Of a stretch of 18,981 nucleotides of DNA, positions 14,147 to 18,981 are shown in pieces (within the stretch, counting starts at the first letter, position 1; every line of letters starts with the position of its first letter). The translations under genes and the position numbers were made by a program. This stretch comes from Methanoregula sp. GTDB taxonomy: Archaea; Halobacteriota; Methanomicrobia; Methanomicrobiales; Methanospirillaceae. The notes beneath the pieces are model-generated. The model searched no databases. It was not told the DNA's origin and worked only from the letters and a program-made list of their open reading frames with translations. Where the stretch lies: positions 1 through 18,981 of the forward strand of contig NZ_JALOCH010000024.1 of assembly GCF_023227875.1 (NCBI RefSeq), given 5' to 3'.

Positions 14147-15251
14147 ATAACCCTCCGAAATTTTCAACAATGAGATGAGAGCAAATCCAGTATCCCGAAT
14201 CTTGAATTTAGCTTACCCTTCAGAATTTTATCGACAGCATCCGCTCAAGCACCCCTTGTTTTTTGAGAGTGGCGAGTTGAAACAAGTTGAAAGTGAAAGC
14301 AGTGAACACCATTTTGGCATGTACCCTGAGAACGGTAGTGACGCGAGTGTGAGCGGAATGGAACACATTCTTGATGATGGCGTACGGTCGTTCACCTGGA
14401 GATCGGATCCTTGAGATTCGAGCGTTTCTGAGTATATCGCGTATCCCAATCGGGTGACCGCGAACTCCTCGTTGCATGGTAGCGTTGAAACCGTTGGTTT
14501 TAGTACCGAAGTATCTCCGGTCCCGGTAGATCACTTCGCCCTCTTTTGAGAGGTCGACTTGCGAATCGTGGGTTGAGGCAGTTGTAACTTCGAGAGCCCG
14601 GATCAGACCGAAGTCACAATCCTCTTTGGTGTGGAGTTTGTATCCGAAATAGGATTTCTTCCCCTTCTTTGTCCAGGTGCCATCCCGACTTCTGCGGGTT
14701 TTTGCATCCTCTTCCCGGGGTGTATCCGTTGAAGCGTGACCGGGATCGGCGGTGATGAAGGTCGCATCCTGGATGGTGCCTTTCCTGATCTTCAAACCTT
14801 TTGCATCAAGCTGGCGCTGGAGTTCTTCCCAAATCGCTTTGTCTTTTCCGGTCTTTGCTAACCGCTCGCGGAAATACCAGACGGTCGTTTGATCCGGGAT
14901 CTTCTCGGGATAGTCCAGAAATTTCATGAACGAGATCCGATCATTGGCCTGCCGCTCAAGTTCCGGATCGGACAGGTTGTACATCGACTGGAGTACCAGC
15001 ATCTTGATCATGAGAACGATATCCATGTTCGGACGACCGCCCTGCTCGGTCTGGTTCTGATAGATATCCCCCACGACCGTCCGAAATCTTTCCCAATCGA
15101 TGAATGTTGAGAATTCGCTCAACCGATCGCCAAGGTGTTTGATACTCTTATACCGCTCCTCCAACGCAAAATCGACGAGGTTCTCCATACTTTCCCTGCG
15201 ATCTGCTAAGATATAGTACTAACGGTTACCGAGAGGTTTTTCAGAATTCTC
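14136..15251 (-). mobile_element. Intact IS5-family insertion sequence, 1116 bp
   Basis: The ends are inverted repeats of 17 bases with two mismatches: GAGcATTCTGAAtAACC at 14136-14152 and, read on the minus strand, GAGaATTCTGAAaAACC at 15251-15235. TATG flanks both ends (14132-14135 and 15252-15255) as a perfect four-base target duplication. The only gene inside is a full-length DDE transposase on the minus strand. Four-base duplications and one ORF of about 320 codons fit the IS5 family. Its boundaries are further supported because excision rejoins a J-domain gene in frame. Confidence 0.88.
14220..15188 (-). CDS. IS5-family DDE transposase
   Basis: The 322-residue transposase looks complete. 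The N-terminal part (about 1-110) has the IS5-type region GRPNMDIVLMIKMLVLQSMYNLSDPELERQ and the PDQTTVWYFRERL segment. Catalytic acids can be placed at D141 (IQDATFITADPG), D223 (VIYRDRRYFG) and E266 (PGERPYAIIKNVF), with the conserved Arg/Lys pattern after the Glu. It cuts and joins the IS ends at 14136 and 15251. No frameshift or premature stop is seen, so it may be active. Its direction is opposite to the gene it interrupts. Confidence 0.92.
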   Translation of the reverse strand: MENLVDFALEERYKSIKHLGDRLSEFSTFIDWERFRTVVGDIYQNQTEQGGRPNMDIVLMIKMLVLQSMYNLSDPELERQANDRISFMKFLDYPEKIPDQTTVWYFRERLAKTGKDKAIWEELQRQLDAKGLKIRKGTIQDATFITADPGHASTDTPREEDAKTRRSRDGTWTKKGKKSYFGYKLHTKEDCDFGLIRALEVTTASTHDSQVDLSKEGEVIYRDRRYFGTKTNGFNATMQRGVRGHPIGIRDILRNARISRIRSPGERPYAIIKNVFHSAHTRVTTVLRVHAKMVFTAFTFNLFQLATLKKQGVLERMLSIKF

Positions 15252-15255
15252 TATG
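15252..15255 (+). repeat. Right target-site duplication (TATG)
   Basis: Second copy of the four-base duplication. The bases that follow (GACAGGAAACGG) continue the J domain as D-R-K-R. Confidence 0.85.
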
Positions 15256-15266
15256 ACAGGAAACGG

Positions 15267-16016
15267 GTGACCCAGGAACCGTTCACGGTCCAATGGGAGA
15301 GGGAGCCAACCGCCCGCCCGCCACGGACTCACGACCCCCGGTATGAACAGGCCCCTCCGGAGCCCGCACGGCAACAACCACGGAAACGGCACATGCCCTA
15401 TGCAGCAGGCTTCTGGGTCTCCCTTCTCATCATTTTTATTTTCATTCTGGTTCTCTTCCTCGGGAGCGGAACTCCCCGGACCTCCGCTGAAATACCGGTA
15501 GTGACGCCGACGATCGAGCCCATTGTTGTGATAACAACCCAGCAACCGATCATTGTGGGAAAAACCTTTGAGGCCTGGAAAGGTGAAGGGGATACCCTCA
15601 GGAAACAGGACCGGAACGGGGATGCGCTGGCCGCATACGAGCAGGCGCTCAGGATCCGGCCGAACGCATCGGATCTCTGGGTTGCCGAAGGGGATCTCTA
15701 CACCACGATGGGCAATTTTGAGAACGCGATTGTCTGCTATGACCGTGCCCTGGCACGAGATCCCCAGGCAGGGGAAGAGGTCCGGAATAAGAGCACGGTT
15801 TTAAAAACCATCAATTCACGGATAGAACAGGCTGAACTGCTTGAAAAACACGAAGATTATTCTGCCGCCATCGGGATCTATGACGATCTCCTCTCTGCAG
15901 GTATCCGGAATACCGGTTTCCAGAAGCGGATCCTGTCGGCAAAGGTGTATGCCCTCATGCGATCGGGAAGATCCGATGAGGCAGCCCGGGTAAGTAAAGT
16001 GATAGAATCTCTCTGA
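15267..16016 (+). CDS. Membrane-anchored TPR protein, 3' part of the split J-domain gene
   Basis: From GTG 15267 the frame gives 249 residues. A hydrophilic Pro/Arg-rich linker (1-45) is followed by one membrane helix (48-66, AGFWVSLLIIFIFILVLFLG), a Thr/Pro/Val-rich stretch and TPR repeats: EAWKGEGDTLRKQDRNGDALAAYEQALRIRP (102-132), SDLWVAEGDLYTTMGNFENAIVCYDRALARDP (135-166) and a weaker third unit with HEDYSAAIGIYDDLL (195-209). TPR units mediate protein contacts. By charge, the basic side is before the helix, so the TPR part is probably outside the cytoplasm. No ribosome site precedes GTG 15267, so this is best read as the severed C-terminal part of the gene starting at 13940, perhaps not translated now. 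Next neighbour is a small hypothetical gene. Confidence 0.8.
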   Translation: MTQEPFTVQWEREPTARPPRTHDPRYEQAPPEPARQQPRKRHMPYAAGFWVSLLIIFIFILVLFLGSGTPRTSAEIPVVTPTIEPIVVITTQQPIIVGKTFEAWKGEGDTLRKQDRNGDALAAYEQALRIRPNASDLWVAEGDLYTTMGNFENAIVCYDRALARDPQAGEEVRNKSTVLKTINSRIEQAELLEKHEDYSAAIGIYDDLLSAGIRNTGFQKRILSAKVYALMRSGRSDEAARVSKVIESL

Positions 16017-16121
16017 TGACACTCCCCGGATAAGACAGGAAGATATGCTATCAGCTGAGTAGTATCTTGAATTGTTGCCGGCCGGCCACTCACATGACCC
16101 CGCCATGACAACGGATAAGGA

Positions 16122-16373
16122 ATGGATATGACTGACACGTGCCCCGGTAATGAAATGCCTCCTCCCCCCGATACCTGCCATTTTGACGACTCTGTCCGGT
16201 TTATTACCGCACTGAGCACGGCCATCGACCAGTATGGCGGCCATACCCATGATACGGATAACACCATCCGGCAGATCATCAACGCACGGGGACACTCCCC
16301 GGGAGTCTATGATTTATTCACAACGAATACGGTCTCTCACTTGGTGACGCAGATAAGCGAACTATTATTTTGA
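16122..16373 (+). CDS. Hypothetical small protein (83 residues)
   Basis: I do not recognise this protein. Codon use (CGG, ATC, GCC, ACC, CTG) resembles the core genes and supports coding. It is soluble, with an N-terminal Pro run (MPPPPD), a helix-like VRFITALSTAIDQYG segment, a His/Asp-rich turn and a C-terminal VSHLVTQISELLF helix. ATG 16128, six bases further in, would stand better behind AAGGA (16115-16119) and may be the true start. The longer minus-strand frame over the same region has unnatural composition and is not taken as a gene. Confidence 0.5.
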   Translation: MDMTDTCPGNEMPPPPDTCHFDDSVRFITALSTAIDQYGGHTHDTDNTIRQIINARGHSPGVYDLFTTNTVSHLVTQISELLF

Positions 16374-16430
16374 GTAAACCATCAGGATCCAATACGTCAG
16401 TAACCATCTTTCCCTTAATGCGCACTATTT

Positions 16431-17642
16431 TTACAATAAGTGTTTTCTCTCCGCGAGTGACAGAACATAAAACAGGGCGAATAGTGTCAGGCCGAAACCT
16501 GCCAGAAAAATGGCTAACGCAATACCGGGAATCCGGTCAATGATAAACATTGCTACACCAATGAGAATCATCAGGATCGCAGTAAGGAGCGCCAGAGCCA
16601 GCACCAGAAGCAGCAGATGGAGATCTTTTCCTTCCGGTTTCGGGGCTGGCACCTCTGACGTTGGTTTTGGCCTGATCAGGTTGCGGATCAGGTTATACAT
16701 GAGATAAAACCCTCCGAAGATGTTGAAAAATGCGATGAAGACTGCCAGAAGCGTATGCAGGATGTCAGGAACGATGACTGCAAATGAACCCACAACAACA
16801 AATACCATCCCCACAAGGATGACGATCCCGGTGCGTTTGAACGTGAGGGTCATCATATTACCGACGACCAGCGCTTGAACTCCAAGCAGTACGAGCAGCG
16901 TACCCAGCTGAGCGCTTGAAGCCCACGGCAGTAATCCCCAGTACACCGGAACCAACAGACAGCCGCTCACCAGCATGAATATCCCATACTGTATTCCCAT
17001 GACGGTAGCAAGGGGGATGCAATGAGTGTTTGAGGGGATATCGGATTCCGGGTGGAGCGGATACCTGCTCCGCAAAGTAACGACAATGTAGATCAGAACC
17101 ATACCAAAAAGCAGAGCGATACCGGCGAGAAGTTCGGTTGAAAGGATTCCCGGCAGGTACATCTGCATGGCAACCAGTACTGCAACCAGAATCATGAGGA
17201 TGTAGACTGCTGCACAGCTCAGCGTCAAGGCGGATAACACTCCGTCATCGGACGTTTTCTCAGACGGAGACTTCCCTTTTAAAACAAACCTCTGTAAAAG
17301 AAGCAGAATACCGCCAACTCCAAAGATGACAATCACCAGAATCTTTGGAATATCGCCAAAAATTCCCGGAATAAAGCAGGTGATAAAACCAATCGCGGTA
17401 ATGATGATCCCCGGAATAAGTACCGGCCATGATCTTTTCACATATCTGATCGGGTTTTTTCCTACGGTTTGCAGCTGCAGGCCATATATAATCAGAAGGA
17501 GTCCGTACACCCCATCCTTATAGTAGGGCAATGCACCTCCAGCAACCGAAAACAGCACGGCACTCAGAATAAGCATTATCAGACCGCTGGCCAGAAGGAG
17601 AATCACTTCGAGAGAGATGTTCACCTCTTCTGAGAACTTCAT
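16431..17642 (-). CDS. Polytopic membrane protein with two similar halves (12 helices)
   Basis: The 403-residue protein shows about 12 hydrophobic helices. The halves look alike. YGLQLQTVGKNPIRYVKRSW with the following GIIITAIGFITCFIPGIFG (about 53-95) resembles LGVQALVVGNMMTLTFKRTG with GMVFVVVGSFAVIVPDI (about 253-289). Each half then has one more helix, a charged loop (KGKSPSEK; RPKPTSEV) and two helices, with PGI between them. This suggests a tandem duplication of a six-helix unit. No transporter signature or catalytic motif is recognised. GGGGAG before the ATG supports the start, and a TATA-like AATATAAG on the minus strand lies near 17757-17764. It is convergent with the small gene at 16122. 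Confidence 0.8.
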   Translation of the reverse strand: MKFSEEVNISLEVILLLASGLIMLILSAVLFSVAGGALPYYKDGVYGLLLIIYGLQLQTVGKNPIRYVKRSWPVLIPGIIITAIGFITCFIPGIFGDIPKILVIVIFGVGGILLLLQRFVLKGKSPSEKTSDDGVLSALTLSCAAVYILMILVAVLVAMQMYLPGILSTELLAGIALLFGMVLIYIVVTLRSRYPLHPESDIPSNTHCIPLATVMGIQYGIFMLVSGCLLVPVYWGLLPWASSAQLGTLLVLLGVQALVVGNMMTLTFKRTGIVILVGMVFVVVGSFAVIVPDILHTLLAVFIAFFNIFGGFYLMYNLIRNLIRPKPTSEVPAPKPEGKDLHLLLLVLALALLTAILMILIGVAMFIIDRIPGIALAIFLAGFGLTLFALFYVLSLAERKHLL

Positions 17643-18095
17643 TTTTTTCTCCCCGTTGTAAAAATGTTATCAGACTTCTGCATTTTTTTCATGTACTTAT
17701 CCTGAAATGCGGGATCTTTTGCCTCTGCGTACTTCAAAAACCCAACTCAATTTATACTTATATTTTTCCTTCAGATTTATTTTTTCATTTATTTTTTTAT
17801 CGGAAGAGGGTATACACACTCTTTCTCATGTTCAAAGAATCATATACCTGCAATTAAACCCAAATGACCAATTGTCCGATCTGAATCCGATAAGAAAAAT
17901 CATCAAATTCCATTGATGCCAAAGTGATACGGTACCTGCTTACCATCATCTCGCTCCTGTACAAGGATATATGGGTGTCTCTTCAATGGATTTTCTTCGC
18001 GCGTGTTCTCCGTTGTCCCAGAACGATTGACAACGATTTGTTTTGGTTTGATCTCTTCCGGCTCTTCATCTGGGAAGGGATCTGGAAAAAAACCC

Positions 18096-18129
18096 AAATT
18101 TTTTCAAGCAGACTCTGCTGAAAAATTTT
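18096..18129. repeat. Extended palindrome of the ACC-loop family
   Basis: AGCAG (18107-18111) and CTGCT (18115-18119) pair over ACT. The stem continues outward through the AAATTTTTT run on the left and the GAAAAATTT run on the right with one extra base. It is the best-preserved member of the family also seen at 13320-13490. Confidence 0.65.
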
Positions 18130-18161
18130 CAATCGCGATCATGAGGTGTTAGTTGGGGAGG

Positions 18162-18189
18162 CGATTGTAGGATAATTATCCTACAATCG
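18162..18189. repeat. Perfect 28-bp palindrome
   Basis: CGATTGTAGGATAA (18162-18175) is followed at once by its exact reverse complement (18176-18189). There is no loop and no mismatch. It could be a protein binding site or, as DNA, a cruciform. A related TTAGTTGTAGGAT string occurs near 18533-18545. Confidence 0.85.
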
Positions 18190-18233
18190 GAATGTACATG
18201 CTACAAAATTTTTGATTTGCCGACGTGAGGTAA

Positions 18234-18289
18234 TTTACCGGTAAACCAGACCCTGTCTGAAAAAATTGGGGTGGGGGGTGAGGGGGTGG
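18234..18289. repeat. Palindromes followed by a G-rich tract
   Basis: TTTACCGGTAAA (18234-18245) is a perfect 12-bp palindrome. CAGAC (18247-18251) pairs with GTCTG (18255-18259), another copy of the CAGACCCTG unit. Runs of 4, 6, 5 and 2 G follow between 18268 and 18289, separated by T or TGA, then a T-run at 18294-18301. Confidence 0.6.
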
Positions 18290-18582
18290 TTAAATTTTTT
18301 TGCCGGAGATCGATAGCGATGTTCATAATGGCGGAAATGGTCATTCAGGTTTTTGGCTTGATCGTGTACACTGCCAGGATTCACGAAGAAATTATTTGAG
18401 ACGTACTGAACTTTGATAAATGAATCCGCGATCCAGAGATACGCGGAATGCCGGATTATGGTTGTAAGGTTTAATAAAAAAGGAAAATCCGCTATAACTC
18501 CGCTATAAATAAAGATGAGAGTAATTTGTCGTTAGTTGTAGGATCTTTTCGATCCCCTTGTTTTTTGGAGAACCTGTTTTTT

Positions 18583-18951
18583 TTACATATACCCGGTTGC
18601 GATAGAAATCCCCCTCTTCATACACTTAGAAGCATCGTTCTCGAATCCAATCTTCTTAAGAGTTAACCCCTTGTTGTACCAGGTTTCCGCATTGCACGGA
18701 TCAAACTTAAGGGCAGATTCGTAGCATGAAATTGCTTCATCATATCTGCCAAGCATATCCAGAGCATTCCCCTTTGAGTGGAGTGCCCTGACATGACGGG
18801 GGTTAATCAGAAGAACCTGGTCATAGATCCTGATAGCTCCTGCATACTCATTGTGATACTTCATTTCGTTTGCCTGATGCAGCATGATCTCTTCATGTGG
18901 ATCGAGGGTTACGATCCGGGTTTCAGTACCAGATGGTCTCTTTTGAGGCAT
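18583..18951 (-). CDS. Small TPR-repeat protein
   Basis: The 122-residue protein is mostly TPR: EEIMLHQANEMKYHNEYAGAIRIYDQVLLINP (about 20-51), VRALHSKGNALDMLGRYDEAISCYESALKFDP (about 54-85) and AETWYNKGLTLKKIGFENDASKCMKRGISI (about 89-118). The Trp/Leu/Gly/Tyr/Ala/Pro pattern at TPR positions is clear in the second unit. There is no signal peptide or membrane helix, so it is likely a cytoplasmic adaptor. A TATA-like AAATATAAG lies upstream of the start at 18951. Its partner is unknown. Confidence 0.82.
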   Translation of the reverse strand: MPQKRPSGTETRIVTLDPHEEIMLHQANEMKYHNEYAGAIRIYDQVLLINPRHVRALHSKGNALDMLGRYDEAISCYESALKFDPCNAETWYNKGLTLKKIGFENDASKCMKRGISIATGYM

Positions 18952-18981
18952 GATCTATATGTTTGCTGAACTTATATTTTA

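Larger units (their letters stand above)
13940..16016 (+). pseudogene. Interrupted J-domain / transmembrane / TPR gene (reconstructed span)
   Basis: Joining 13940-14135 to 15256-16016, that is removing the IS and one TATG copy, gives one open frame of 318 codons without any frameshift. The junction reads R-R-I-Y-D-R-K-R, the normal end of a J domain. The product would have a cytoplasmic J domain (1-65), a Pro/Arg-rich linker, one membrane helix (about 116-134) and a C-terminal TPR domain. No decay is visible in either half, so the insertion looks recent. Confidence 0.88.
17643..18582. other. AT-rich intergenic region rich in palindromes
   Basis: No convincing gene is found in these 940 bases. 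A minus-strand frame at 17903-18097 reads protein-like (EEPEEIKPKQIVVNRSG and YILVQERDDGKQVPYHFGI) but starts only with TTG, and just upstream a stop lies in the palindrome at 18096-18129; it may be a gene remnant. The region holds the palindromes listed separately, a G-rich tract and two copies of CCGCTATAA (18489-18497, 18500-18508) spaced by 11 bases. The promoter of the 12-helix membrane gene lies at its left end. Confidence 0.4.

Noticed and set aside
15816..16295. 159-codon minus-strand frame over the end of the TPR part and the small gene
   Set aside because: It covers the TPR-coding end on the other strand and has an unnatural Cys/Arg/Gly composition; the plus-strand genes explain the region.
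17707..17916. 69-codon plus-strand frame
   Set aside because: Low-complexity Phe/Leu/Tyr sequence from an AT-rich promoter region, no ribosome site.

Overview
The window comes from an archaeon, most likely a methanogen of the Methanomicrobiales (inference). The evidence is a seven-gene A-type (archaeal) ATP synthase operon, a cluster encoding late steps of the archaeal (anhydromevalonate phosphate) mevalonate route, GGTGA/GGAGG ribosome binding sites, TATA-like promoters, and GC-rich core genes among clearly AT-richer accessory genes.

Layout. (1) 1-1000: an AT-rich accessory gene encoding a diverged uracil-DNA-glycosylase-like protein, then a leader with three hairpins. (2) 1034-3985: a tightly coupled trio of UbiX flavin prenyltransferase, UbiD-family decarboxylase and aconitase-X large subunit. 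Together they fit conversion of mevalonate 5-phosphate to isopentenyl phosphate: AcnX dehydrates, UbiD decarboxylates, UbiX supplies prenyl-FMN. The small AcnX subunit is not here. (3) 4052-5244: a 48-codon ORF and two divergently transcribed paralogous small genes of unknown function. (4) 5347-11513: ATP synthase genes in the order K-E-C-F-A-B-D. The H and I stalk genes, which often precede K, are absent, and K is set apart from E by a hairpin and a TATA-like box. (5) 11510-13283: a divergent TcmP / DUF5131 (Gp37/Gp68) three-Cys-motif pair. (6) 13284-13939: no convincing gene, but a cluster of small palindromes with matching arm changes and a possible structured RNA. (7) 13940-16016: one J-domain / transmembrane / TPR gene cut in two by an intact 1116-bp IS5-family element. 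The TATG target duplication is perfect, and removing the element restores one 318-codon reading frame. (8) 16122-17642: a small hypothetical gene and a 12-helix membrane protein made of two similar halves. (9) 17643-18582: AT-rich intergenic DNA with more of the same palindromes, a perfect 28-bp palindrome and a G-rich tract. (10) 18583-18951: a small TPR protein.

The first half is mostly core metabolism (isoprenoid precursors for lipids, energy conversion). The second half is accessory, with mobile DNA, repeats and TPR/J-domain proteins. The strongest new observation is the exactly reconstructable IS-split J-TPR membrane gene. The palindrome family and the TcmP/DUF5131 pair are the most open systems.
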